Shown here: piece after piece, positions 18,471 to 25,993 of the stretch
Position numbering within the stretch: the stretch's first letter is position 1
How the letters are laid out: each line of letters starts with the position of its first letter
Source: Bacteroidetes bacterium UBA5697
GTDB taxonomy: Bacteria; Bacteroidota; Bacteroidia; B-17B0; Aurantibacillaceae
Length of the DNA: 34,469 bases
Assembly: GCA_002420145.1 (NCBI GenBank)
Contig: DIHL01000091.1
Span: 1-34,469 of the forward strand
Direction: 5' to 3'
Notes under the pieces: model-generated
Told to the model about the DNA's origin: nothing
Database searches by the model: none
What the model saw: the letters and a program-made list of their open reading frames with translations, nothing else
Position numbers and translations under genes: made by a program

Positions 18471-19055
18471 ATGGATTTCACTCCTCTCTTCCATAATTTT
18501 GCCAAACACATTACCTTAACTAAAACAGAGGAAAAATACATTACGTCTTTATTAGACTTTAAAATCATTAAAGCAAAAGAATTTCTAGTTCAACAAGGAG
18601 AAATATCCAAACAGTCGGCCTTTGTATTAAATGGCTGTTTAAGAGGCTACACCATTGATAGCGAAGGTACTGAACATGTACTAAGTTTTGCCCCAAAAGA
18701 TTGGTGGATTGCCGACATGTATAGTTTATTATCTCAAAAGCCTGGCAATTTAAATATTGAAGCCATGGTGGATACAGAAGTTGCTTTAATTTCAAAAACT
18801 AACCAAGATTTAATGTATGAAAAGGTTCCTAAGTTGGAACGTTTCTTTCGTATTATCATCGAAAAATCTTTAGTGGCTTACCAACAACGCTTGAATGATA
18901 ATTTAAGTTTAACTGCAACCGAACGTTATATGAAGTTTTGCAAAACCTATCCTCAACTCATTAACAACATTCCTCAAAAGCAAATTGCCGCTTATATTGG
19001 TGTAACACCAGAGTTTTTAAGTAAACTAAGAGCCAAACAAGTAAAAGCAAAATAA
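18471..19055 (+). CDS. Crp/Fnr-family transcription regulator
   Basis: This 194-residue protein has a cyclic-nucleotide-binding-like beta-roll (~30-115; EFLVQQGEISKQSAFVLNGC) and a C-terminal winged-helix with IPQKQIAAYIGVTPEFLSKLR (~166-187). The phosphate-binding residues of true CRP are not evident and there is no FNR-type N-terminal cysteine cluster, so the ligand is unknown. It starts 13 bases after the histidine kinase stop and leads into the pirin/YceI/OsmC genes, making it the natural candidate to control that island. It is shorter than E. coli CRP, as is common for this group in Bacteroidota. Confidence 0.9.
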   Translation: MDFTPLFHNFAKHITLTKTEEKYITSLLDFKIIKAKEFLVQQGEISKQSAFVLNGCLRGYTIDSEGTEHVLSFAPKDWWIADMYSLLSQKPGNLNIEAMVDTEVALISKTNQDLMYEKVPKLERFFRIIIEKSLVAYQQRLNDNLSLTATERYMKFCKTYPQLINNIPQKQIAAYIGVTPEFLSKLRAKQVKAK

Positions 19056-19101
19056 AATCATTTCTTAATCTAGGTTAAGTATTTTCTCCTTCAAACGGAC
19101 G

Positions 19102-19109
19102 TACCTTTG
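19102..19109 (+). promoter_or_regulatory. Possible Bacteroidota -7 promoter element before pirin
   Basis: TACCTTTG matches the Bacteroidota sigma-A -7 consensus TAnnTTTG and lies 21 bases before the pirin ATG. A clear upstream TTTG element at the usual spacing is not seen, so this is suggestive only. The short distance would give a very short leader. Confidence 0.35.
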
Positions 19110-19129
19110 ATTCATCAAAACGAATCATT

Positions 19130-20002
19130 ATGGACAGAAAAGAATTTTTAAAGAAAGGCTTATTAGGTACAGGAATGTTTGTAGCCTCCGCTGCTTTAGG
19201 CAATGTTATTAAAAATGACATTGACGAATTAAAAGAACTAGACGTTATAGGATTTAATCATTTACCAAACAAAACATCAAAAATCATGAAAAATACAATT
19301 TTGCACAAATCAGAATCTCGTGGAGATGCTAACCACGGATGGTTGCATAGCAAACACACTTTTAGTTTTGCAAACTATTATAACCCAGAAAGAATGCACT
19401 TCGGCGTATTAAGAGTACTGAATGATGACACTGTAGCTGCAGGTATGGGCTTTGGAACTCACCCACATGATAACATGGAAATTATTAGTATTCCATTAGA
19501 AGGTGATTTAGAACACAAAGACAGCATGGGCAATACAACCGTTATTAAAAATGGCGATATACAAGTGATGAGTGCCGGAACTGGTATACAACATAGCGAG
19601 TACAACAAAAACAAAGATAAAGCCGTTAAGTTTTTACAAATTTGGGTATTCCCCAACAAAAAAAATGTCACTCCTAGATATGATCAAATAACACTGAAAT
19701 TAGAAGATAGACATAATAAATTACAACAAATTCTGTCTCCTAATACGGATGACGAAGGTGTTTGGATTCATCAAAATGCCTGGTTTCATTTAGGGAAATT
19801 TGATAAAGGCATTACTACAGACTATACCATTAAAGGAAAAGGAAACGGTCTGTACATTTTTAACTTAACTGGAACTTTAGAAATAAATGGGCAGTTAGTA
19901 GAAACTCGTGATGGTTTTGGAATTTGGGATACCGACAAAATCAACATTAAAGCAAATACAAATTCTGAATTTTTAATCATGGAAGTTCCAATGACAGCAT
20001 AA
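19130..20002 (+). CDS. YhhW-type pirin with an export-like N-terminal leader
   Basis: This 290-residue bicupin matches the YhhW/pirin family from about residue 53 onward: MKNTILHKSESRGDANHGW, GTHPHDNMEI, LEGDLEHKDSMGN and SAGTGIQHSEYN contain the metal ligands (two His of HPH, His of EHKDS, Glu of HSE). YhhW has quercetinase activity; other pirins act as redox cofactors. The first ~52 residues are extra. They begin DRKEFLKKGLLGTGMF and run into an Ala/Gly-rich hydrophobic stretch, resembling a Tat-type leader with RK instead of RR. The canonical family start would be the internal Met at 19286. Either this pirin is exported or the upstream ATG is not used. Confidence 0.88.
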   Translation: MDRKEFLKKGLLGTGMFVASAALGNVIKNDIDELKELDVIGFNHLPNKTSKIMKNTILHKSESRGDANHGWLHSKHTFSFANYYNPERMHFGVLRVLNDDTVAAGMGFGTHPHDNMEIISIPLEGDLEHKDSMGNTTVIKNGDIQVMSAGTGIQHSEYNKNKDKAVKFLQIWVFPNKKNVTPRYDQITLKLEDRHNKLQQILSPNTDDEGVWIHQNAWFHLGKFDKGITTDYTIKGKGNGLYIFNLTGTLEINGQLVETRDGFGIWDTDKINIKANTNSEFLIMEVPMTA

Positions 20003-20010
20003 AAAATCTT

Positions 20011-20076
20011 TGTCAGTTCGAGTTGTCACGCTGAGCGCCTGCCTTGTCGGCAGACAGGGAGTCGAAGCGCGAGAAC
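20011..20076. repeat. REP-like intergenic element, copy A
   Basis: This G+C-richer patch begins TGTCAGTTCGAGT, identical over 13 bases to the left end of the element at 25836. It contains the hairpin CTGCC-TTGTC-GGCAG (20039-20053) and ends near GTCGAAGCGCGAGAAC. It lies between the first pirin gene and the YceI gene. Composition differs sharply from the neighbouring DNA. Confidence 0.65.
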
Positions 20077-20115
20077 AAAAAAATAAAACATAAATAACTT
20101 AAAACTAATAAAAAC

Positions 20116-20649
20116 ATGAGCACAACTAAATGGGCATTAGACCCAACACACAGCGAAATTAATTTCAAAATTAAACACATGATGATTTCTAACGTTACTG
20201 GAAGTTTTACCAACTTTAATGTAACAGCAGAAACTGACGGAGATAACTTTGCTAATTCAAAAGTATCATTTACAACGGATGTTAATTCAATAAATACGAA
20301 TAACGAACAAAGAGATGGTCATTTAAAATCAGCTGATTTTTTTGACACAGAAAAATATCCTCAAATTAAATTTGAAGGAACTAAATTTGAAAAGGCACCT
20401 GATGAAGCATATGCATTACATGGTAATTTAACTATAAGAGATGTAACTAAGCCAGTTAGCTTAAAAGTTGACTTTGGTGGTATTGCAAAAGATCCATACG
20501 GAAACATTAAAGCTGGTTTTACTTTAGATGGTAAAATTAACCGTAAAGATTTTGGTTTAACTTGGAATGCCGCAACCGAAGCTGGTGGTTTATTAGTAGG
20601 TGAAGATTTAAAAGTGCAAGCAGAAATTCAATTAGTAAAACAAGCTTAA
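20116..20649 (+). CDS. YceI-family lipid-binding-like protein
   Basis: This 177-residue protein is a full YceI domain: it starts TKWALDPTHSEINFKIKHMM, contains DGHLKSADFFDTEKYPQIKF in the middle and NRKDFGLTWN near the end. YceI proteins form a lipocalin-like beta-barrel that binds isoprenoid-type lipids and are often induced by stress. There is no signal peptide, so this one is probably cytoplasmic, unlike E. coli YceI. It lies in the stress island after a repeat element and is followed by a palindrome array. The ligand is unknown. Confidence 0.92.
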   Translation: MSTTKWALDPTHSEINFKIKHMMISNVTGSFTNFNVTAETDGDNFANSKVSFTTDVNSINTNNEQRDGHLKSADFFDTEKYPQIKFEGTKFEKAPDEAYALHGNLTIRDVTKPVSLKVDFGGIAKDPYGNIKAGFTLDGKINRKDFGLTWNAATEAGGLLVGEDLKVQAEIQLVKQA

Positions 20650-20667
20650 TTAATTTCTATTTATTGA

Positions 20668-20752
20668 GGACTAAAGTCCAATTGTATAATTAATCTTCAT
20701 AAGCCCAGACTTAAGTCTGGGCTTATGAACTATATAATAAAAGGCTTTAGCC
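20668..20752. repeat. Array of three palindromes (REP-like)
   Basis: Three self-complementary segments lie within 85 bases: GGACTAAAGTCC (20668-20679), a perfect 30-base palindrome at 20698-20727 whose half is CATAAGCCCAGACTT, and GGCTTTAGCC (20743-20752). The cores (CTAAAG, CTTAAG, CTTTAG) are related. Similar palindromes are mobilised by REP-associated tyrosine transposases; no such gene is in the window. The array could also terminate transcription after the YceI gene. Confidence 0.75.
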
Positions 20753-20802
20753 GTGAAATAAAACAGATTGTATTACTATTTTTATAAAAAAATAAACATA
20801 AA

Positions 20803-21018
20803 ATGAAGCCTCCTAAAAAATGGAAAATGGCCATCCTTATTTGGCTAGCTATTTACCCATTAATCACCACTATATTTGCATTACTAGGTAAACAATTAAT
20901 ACTAATTGAACCATTACCATTACGTACTTTAATCATCACTGTTATTGCTGTTCCAATTATGGTATTTATATTAATACCATGCTTACAAAAATTATTACAT
21001 AACTGGTTATCAAAATAA
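20803..21018 (+). CDS. Small protein matching the membrane part of COG3224
   Basis: This 71-residue protein has two membrane helices (~10-28 and ~42-62). The sequence WKMAILIWLAIYPLITTIF followed by LPLRTLIITVIAVPIMVF resembles the C-terminal membrane segment of COG3224 proteins (antibiotic-biosynthesis-monooxygenase superfamily), which normally follows a soluble ABM domain. That soluble domain is absent: the DNA upstream is palindromic non-coding sequence and the first Met fits the start of the membrane segment. It is six bases upstream of the second pirin gene, so it is probably co-translated with it. The recognition is from memory of the family and the function is unknown. Confidence 0.65.
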   Translation: MKPPKKWKMAILIWLAIYPLITTIFALLGKQLILIEPLPLRTLIITVIAVPIMVFILIPCLQKLLHNWLSK

Positions 21019-21024
21019 GAAATC

Positions 21025-21867
21025 ATGTATAAAAAAATTCAATCCATACACACAGCTCCTGAAACTATGATGGGGGCTATAAAAATACGTCAAGCTTTTC
21101 CTCTAAGAGGAATTGAGCAAGTGAGTCCGTTTATCTTATTACATCACTTTGACTTCACCTATTTACCACACGAAAATAATTTCAATGTATCACCACATCC
21201 ACATCGTGGTTTTAGTCCGGTTACTTTTTTATTTGAAGGCTCTATTGAACATGAAGATTCTGTTGGCAACAAGCACGTCGTTTATAATAACGAAGTACAA
21301 TGGACAAATGCAGGCAGAGGTATTATACACAGCGAAAAAGCAGATAAGGCTTTTGTTGAAAAAGGTGGGCGTTCTCAAGGCATTCAATTATGGATTAATA
21401 CACCTAAGGCTGAAAAAATGAATCCTCCTTCGTATCAACCAATTACTAAAAATGAAATTGTATTGATTGAAAAAGAAGGTGTTGAATTTCGTTTGATATC
21501 TGGTAAATATGAAGACAAAAAAGGACCTGCAAAATCTGATGTGGTAACGGCGATGTTGCGCATGAAAGCAAATAGTGAGTTTTCATTACATTTTCCTGCC
21601 GACCATAATGTAACGTTTTATATATTGGAAGGAGAATTGAGTTTAAACACCAATCAAACTATTAAGCAACATGATTTAGTTGTATTTGAACAATCGACAG
21701 ATGAGATACTATTGAATGCAAAAGCTGATTCGAAATTATTAATTATGGCTGGTGTTCCTATTAATGAACCAATGGTAACACATGGTCCGTTTGTGATGAA
21801 TTCTGAAACTGAAATTTTAGAAGCCATGCGTGATTACCAACAAGGAAAAATGGGATTTTTGTATTAA
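21025..21867 (+). CDS. Pirin-family bicupin, second copy
   Basis: This 280-residue protein is a classic pirin. The N-terminal cupin holds HPHRGFSPVTFLFEG, IEHEDSVGN and NAGRGIIHSE, giving the His/His/His/Glu metal set. The C-terminal cupin has NVTFYILEGELSL. It differs from the first pirin (19130): the two belong to different subfamilies and are not a recent duplication. It has no leader and should be cytoplasmic. It lies nine bases before an OsmC gene, a neighbourhood that points to redox or electrophile stress. Enzymatic versus regulatory role is unresolved. Confidence 0.93.
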   Translation: MYKKIQSIHTAPETMMGAIKIRQAFPLRGIEQVSPFILLHHFDFTYLPHENNFNVSPHPHRGFSPVTFLFEGSIEHEDSVGNKHVVYNNEVQWTNAGRGIIHSEKADKAFVEKGGRSQGIQLWINTPKAEKMNPPSYQPITKNEIVLIEKEGVEFRLISGKYEDKKGPAKSDVVTAMLRMKANSEFSLHFPADHNVTFYILEGELSLNTNQTIKQHDLVVFEQSTDEILLNAKADSKLLIMAGVPINEPMVTHGPFVMNSETEILEAMRDYQQGKMGFLY

Positions 21868-21876
21868 ATTTAATTT

Positions 21877-22260
21877 ATGATTAAAGCTATTATTCACCAA
21901 GAGCCTTATGTTACTGAAATTTCTTCAGAAACAAATTCTCTTATTGCAGATGAGCCTGTAATACATGGCGGTAAAGCAACAGGCATGACTCCAATGGAAT
22001 TGCTTGCCTCATCGTTAGCAGCTTGCACTTGCATTACCTTACGTATGTATGCTAGCAGAAAACAATGGGATGTGCAAAGCATCGAAACGCATATTGATAT
22101 TGAAAGTAAGAGCACACAAACTGTTTTTAAAAGAAACATTTTTTTTAATGGAACATTAAGTAAGGAACAAACAGAACGTTTATTAGATATTGCCAATCAC
22201 TGTCCTGTTCATAAATTATTAACCAATACGATTATCATTAATACTTCTATCAATGACTGA
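21877..22260 (+). CDS. OsmC-family peroxiredoxin-like protein
   Basis: This 127-residue protein has the OsmC pattern: MTPMELLASSLAACTCITLRMYA and NHCPVHKLL provide the two conserved redox cysteines, C50 and C109. OsmC/Ohr proteins reduce organic hydroperoxides using this Cys pair. It is at the shorter end of the family. The next gene's ATG lies inside its last codons (eight-base overlap), showing tight coupling with the Fe-S protein. Whether it is a peroxidase or a thiol-binding relative (YhfA-like) is not certain. Confidence 0.9.
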   Translation: MIKAIIHQEPYVTEISSETNSLIADEPVIHGGKATGMTPMELLASSLAACTCITLRMYASRKQWDVQSIETHIDIESKSTQTVFKRNIFFNGTLSKEQTERLLDIANHCPVHKLLTNTIIINTSIND

Positions 22261-22687
22261 AATTACTAAGAAATATAGTAACGATGAGATTACTATTGTT
22301 TGGAAACCAAGTGTATGCATCCACTCTACACTTTGCTGGAAAGGACAAAAAGGATTACCTCAAGTATTTAATCCAATGGTAAAACCATGGATTAAACCGG
22401 AAGGTGCATCTACATCAGAAATTATTGAAAGGGTAAATAACTGCCCATCAGGTGCCATTAGTTTTTATTATAATAAAGAAGAAAACAAACCCATAGAAAC
22501 TAAAGCAGAAAGTATTGTAGAAGCTATGCCAAACGGACCATTATTGGTTTACGGAAATATTGTTGTAAAAGATAAAGAAGGAAATCAAACTCAAAAAAAT
22601 AAAGTAACAGCCTTTTGCAGATGTGGGGCATCATTCAACAAGCCATATTGCGATGGGACTCATACAAAAATTGGATTTGAGGACTAA
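22253..22687 (+). CDS. Fer4_19-CDGSH two-cluster iron-sulfur protein
   Basis: This 144-residue protein joins two iron-sulfur modules. Residues ~10-72 match the divergent 4Fe-4S mono-cluster domain Fer4_19, with C22, C28 and C64 (NNCPSGAISF). Residues ~95-142 contain a CDGSH domain with 2Fe-2S ligands C122, C124, C133 and H137 in CRCGASFNKPYCDGTH. Such proteins are small cytoplasmic electron carriers or redox sensors. Overlap with the OsmC gene suggests the two act together, perhaps in peroxide defence; the partner is not shown by sequence. Confidence 0.92.
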   Translation: MTEITKKYSNDEITIVWKPSVCIHSTLCWKGQKGLPQVFNPMVKPWIKPEGASTSEIIERVNNCPSGAISFYYNKEENKPIETKAESIVEAMPNGPLLVYGNIVVKDKEGNQTQKNKVTAFCRCGASFNKPYCDGTHTKIGFED

Positions 22688-22722
22688 AACTATTATTTTT
22701 GACTATTAAATAATTAAGCATT

Positions 22723-23352
22723 ATGAACAAAATTGATAAAATATTTGAGAACAATAAAGCATGGATAGTTGAGAAATTAGCAATCGATGAAAACTATTTT
22801 GAAAATTTGTCTAAGGGACAAAATCCTGAATTTTTATACATTGGTTGTTCTGATAGCCGAGTAACTGCCGAAGATTTAATGGGAATGCAGCCAGGCGAAG
22901 TATTTATTCATCGCAATATTGCAAACCTTGTAAATAATGTTGACTTAAATGTGATGTCGGTTTTAAACTACGCCGTAAGACATTTAAAAGTAAAACATAT
23001 TGTAGTGTGTGGTCATTATAATTGCGGAGGTGTGAAAGCAGCTATGCAACCAAAAGACATGGGTATTTTAAATCCTTGGTTACGTAATATCAGAGATGTG
23101 TACCGCACACACAAAACAGAATTAAACGCGATACAAGACGAAGAAAAAAGATATGAAAGACTTGTAGAATTAAATGTACAAGAACAATGTGTTAACTTAA
23201 TTAAAACAGCAGCCGTGCAAGAAGCCTACAAAGAAAGAGGTATTACGGTGCATGGTTGGGTATTTGATATCCATACCGGAAAACTCATTGATTTAAAAAT
23301 TGACTTTCCTAAAATATTAGGTGATATTATGGAGATTTATAAACTCTATTAA
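22723..23352 (+). CDS. Beta-class carbonic anhydrase
   Basis: This 209-residue protein has the beta-class zinc site: C42, D44 and R46 in CSDSRV, then H98 and C101 in CGHYNCGG. Other family features are FIHRNIANLV and GWVFDIHTG. It interconverts CO2 and bicarbonate in the cytoplasm, supporting carboxylation and pH control. Length fits the bacterial enzymes (Can-like). It is 35 bases downstream of the Fe-S gene on the same strand and ends the plus-strand island at a strong terminator. Confidence 0.95.
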   Translation: MNKIDKIFENNKAWIVEKLAIDENYFENLSKGQNPEFLYIGCSDSRVTAEDLMGMQPGEVFIHRNIANLVNNVDLNVMSVLNYAVRHLKVKHIVVCGHYNCGGVKAAMQPKDMGILNPWLRNIRDVYRTHKTELNAIQDEEKRYERLVELNVQEQCVNLIKTAAVQEAYKERGITVHGWVFDIHTGKLIDLKIDFPKILGDIMEIYKLY

Positions 23353-23356
23353 AAGC

Positions 23357-23388
23357 AAAAAAGGTGTTGAAAAATCAACACCTTTTTT
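23357..23388. terminator. Bidirectional terminator between carbonic anhydrase and tex
   Basis: AAAAAGGTGTTGA and TCAACACCTTTTT form a 13-pair stem with a four-base A loop and T-runs on both strands. It serves convergent genes. Confidence 0.9.
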
Positions 23389-23408
23389 ATATAAAAATTT
23401 TAATATTC

Positions 23409-25655
23409 CTACTTCTTAAACTTCCCCTTCAAAGCTGCTAATGCCGACACCATATCATTTGGGTCGTAAGTAGCTACTTCTTCTTTTTTAGGAGCCGGTT
23501 TTTTATGAGCCGTTACACCTTCGCCTTTCATCGATAAAGCAATACGTTTACGTTTTACATCGCACTCCGTTACATTTACCCACACTTGTTGCCCTACCTT
23601 AACCACTAAGTTTGGATCATCTACAAAGGTATCACTCAACTGAGAAATATGCACTAAACCGTCTTGATGAACCCCAACATCAACAAAGGCGCCAAAATTA
23701 GTCACGTTAGTCACAATGCCTGGTAAGCGCATGCCTTCTCTTAAATCTTCGATACTATGCACATGCTCATCAAAACTAAATACTTCAAATGATTTACGAG
23801 GGTCACGGCCTGGTTTTTCCAACTCACTCATGATATCTTTTAAAGTGGGTAAACCAATCGCATCGGTTACATAAGACATTAAATTAATCTTCTTACGCAA
23901 TTCTTTATCTTCAATCAAATCATCAATACTGCAATTTAAATCACTAGCCATTTTTTCTACAATATGGTAAGCCTCAGGATGTACCGCACTTTTATCCAAA
24001 GGATGAATACCATCTCTGATACGTAAGAATCCTGAACATTGTTCAAACACTTTATCACCCATGCGATTTACTTTTAATAAATCTTTACGAGATTTAAATG
24101 CTCCATGTTCGTTACGGTAATCCACAATATTTTTTGCTAAGCTTTCGCCAATACCAGATACATAAGATAGTAATTGTTTAGAAGCAGTATTCAACTCAAC
24201 CCCTACTCCATTTACACAACTCATCACCACATCATCCAATTTATTTTTCAAAGCGGTTTGGTCTACATCATGCTGATACTGCCCAACACCAATCGATTTT
24301 GGATCTAATTTCACTAACTCTGCTAATGGATCAGCTAAACGACGGCCGATAGAAACCGCACCGCGCACGGTTAAATCATATTCAGGAAATTCTTCTCGAG
24401 CTACATCTGATGCCGAGTAAATAGAAGCTCCCGCTTCACTTACCATAATGACTGGGATTGTTTTTGGTAATACTTCAATGCTTCTAATGAATTGTTCTGT
24501 TTCACGAGAAGCCGTGCCATTTCCGATAGCAATGGCTTCTAATTCGTATTTAGCACATAATGCCATCACCACATGTTGCGAATCCATTACACGGCGTTGA
24601 GGCTCATGCGGATAAATAACCGTTTCTTCTAATAATTTACCTTGTGCATCTAATGCTACTACTTTGCAACCTGTTCTAAATCCTGGATCGATAGCCAACA
24701 TTGATTTTTGTCCTAATGGCGATGCCAATAATAACTCACGTAAATTATCCGCAAATACTTGTATCGCTTTTTCATCCGCTATTTGCTTAGTCATTAAACG
24801 CATTTCGGCTTCAATGCTTGGCTGCAATAAACGTTTGTAGCCATCTTCAATAGCTAAAGCAATTTGCTCAGCACACTCATTACGAGAGGTGATGAATTGT
24901 TTTTTTAATTGCTCATGAGCTACTTCATCATCAATGATAATATCTAAAATTAAAAAGTCTTCTTTCTCTCCACGACGCATGGCTAACATACGATGGCTTG
25001 GGCACGACATTAAAGGTTCTTCCCACTCAAAATAATCTTCAAATTTTTGTCCTTCTTCCTCTTTTCCTCTAATCACTTTTGTTTTAATGATTGCCGATTT
25101 TTTGAATAAAGTTCTCATGCCTTCACGAGCAACCGCATCTTCACTAATAATCTCTGCAATAATATCTCTTGCGCCAGCTAAAGCATCATCAGGATGTTCT
25201 ACACCTAATTCTTTATTTACAAACTGTAAAGCCTCTGGAAATAATTCTTTAGTTTGTTGCGCTAATATTAATTGAGCTAATGGCTCTAATCCTTTTTCGC
25301 GAGCGACAGTCGCTTTGGTACGACGTTTGGGTTTGTATGGTAAATACAAATCTTCTAAAGTCGATAACGTTTCTGCTGCTATAATTTTATCAGACAATTC
25401 TTGTGTTAACTTACCTTGTCCTTCAATTGATTTTAAGATACTTTCACGACGTTGTTCTAACTGACGTAGACGCTCAATTTCGTTTTTGATCGTAATTACT
25501 TGAACTTCATCTAAACTTCCAGTTACCTCTTTACGGTAACGAGAAATAAATGGTACCGTAGCACCTTCGTCTAATAATTCAACAGTTGATTTTACTTGTT
25601 TTGCATCGATTTTTAATTCAGCTGCAATTTTAAAAAATAAAGAAGCGTCAGTCAT
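23409..25655 (-). CDS. tex: Tex-family RNA-binding transcription accessory protein
   Basis: This 748-residue protein has the complete Tex domain order: an N-terminal helical region, a YqgF/RNase H-like domain (~325-450; LAIDPGFRTGCKVVALD), tandem helix-hairpin-helix motifs (~490-570; SGIGESLAKNIVDYR, VNRMGDKVFEQC), and an S1 RNA-binding domain (~650-720; GIVTNVTNFGAFVDVGVHQD). Tex binds nucleic acid and influences transcription; it is related to eukaryotic Spt6. Length fits the family, and a Lys-rich tail follows S1. It stands alone, with its own upstream region of 338 bases. Confidence 0.96.
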   Translation of the reverse strand: MTDASLFFKIAAELKIDAKQVKSTVELLDEGATVPFISRYRKEVTGSLDEVQVITIKNEIERLRQLEQRRESILKSIEGQGKLTQELSDKIIAAETLSTLEDLYLPYKPKRRTKATVAREKGLEPLAQLILAQQTKELFPEALQFVNKELGVEHPDDALAGARDIIAEIISEDAVAREGMRTLFKKSAIIKTKVIRGKEEEGQKFEDYFEWEEPLMSCPSHRMLAMRRGEKEDFLILDIIIDDEVAHEQLKKQFITSRNECAEQIALAIEDGYKRLLQPSIEAEMRLMTKQIADEKAIQVFADNLRELLLASPLGQKSMLAIDPGFRTGCKVVALDAQGKLLEETVIYPHEPQRRVMDSQHVVMALCAKYELEAIAIGNGTASRETEQFIRSIEVLPKTIPVIMVSEAGASIYSASDVAREEFPEYDLTVRGAVSIGRRLADPLAELVKLDPKSIGVGQYQHDVDQTALKNKLDDVVMSCVNGVGVELNTASKQLLSYVSGIGESLAKNIVDYRNEHGAFKSRKDLLKVNRMGDKVFEQCSGFLRIRDGIHPLDKSAVHPEAYHIVEKMASDLNCSIDDLIEDKELRKKINLMSYVTDAIGLPTLKDIMSELEKPGRDPRKSFEVFSFDEHVHSIEDLREGMRLPGIVTNVTNFGAFVDVGVHQDGLVHISQLSDTFVDDPNLVVKVGQQVWVNVTECDVKRKRIALSMKGEGVTAHKKPAPKKEEVATYDPNDMVSALAALKGKFKK

Positions 25656-25993
25656 TTTATAATGTTTTAATTAGTCCTATAAACAAATATAAACCTATAA
25701 AACCTTTGATTTCATTGGATTTATCAACAGTTCGTAAATTTAATGAGCTTATAAACCACTCACAATTAAAGACTTATGAAACTAAATGTTGAAAAAATAA
25801 TTTGAGTTTGTTTTACTCTATCTATTCGATAATTATGTCAGTTCGAGTAGAAAATCATGCCTCTTTTAATTTTCGTATCGAGAACCAAATCAATAACACT
25901 TCTCGATACATTTTTTGCAGGAGTCAGGCAAAAAACACTCGAAGTGACAAGATAAAAGAATTAAAAAAGAGATAAATCAAAAATCAGTTAAAA
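25656..25993. other. Gene-free stretch upstream of tex
   Basis: No coding sequence is seen here. The tex-proximal part contains TATATTTG on the minus strand (25691-25684), a match to the phylum's -7 consensus TAnnTTTG, placed 28 bases before the tex ATG; a matching upstream element is not clear. The remainder holds a MITE-like repeat listed separately. Otherwise it is A+T-rich filler. Confidence 0.6.
25836..25949. repeat. MITE/REP-like element with nested inverted repeats, copy B
   Basis: The ends TGTCAGTTCGAGT (25836-25848) and ACTCGAAGTGACA (25937-25949) are inverted repeats matching at 12 of 13 positions. Inside lies a second inverted pair, GTATCGAGAA (25875-25884) and TTCTCGATAC (25900-25909). 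There is no open reading frame within the 114 bases. The left end is identical to that of the element at 20011. Confidence 0.75.

Noticed and set aside
21906..22196. 96-codon minus-strand open frame in the OsmC gene
   Set aside because: The plus strand encodes a clear OsmC protein with both cysteines; the antisense frame has no recognisable features.
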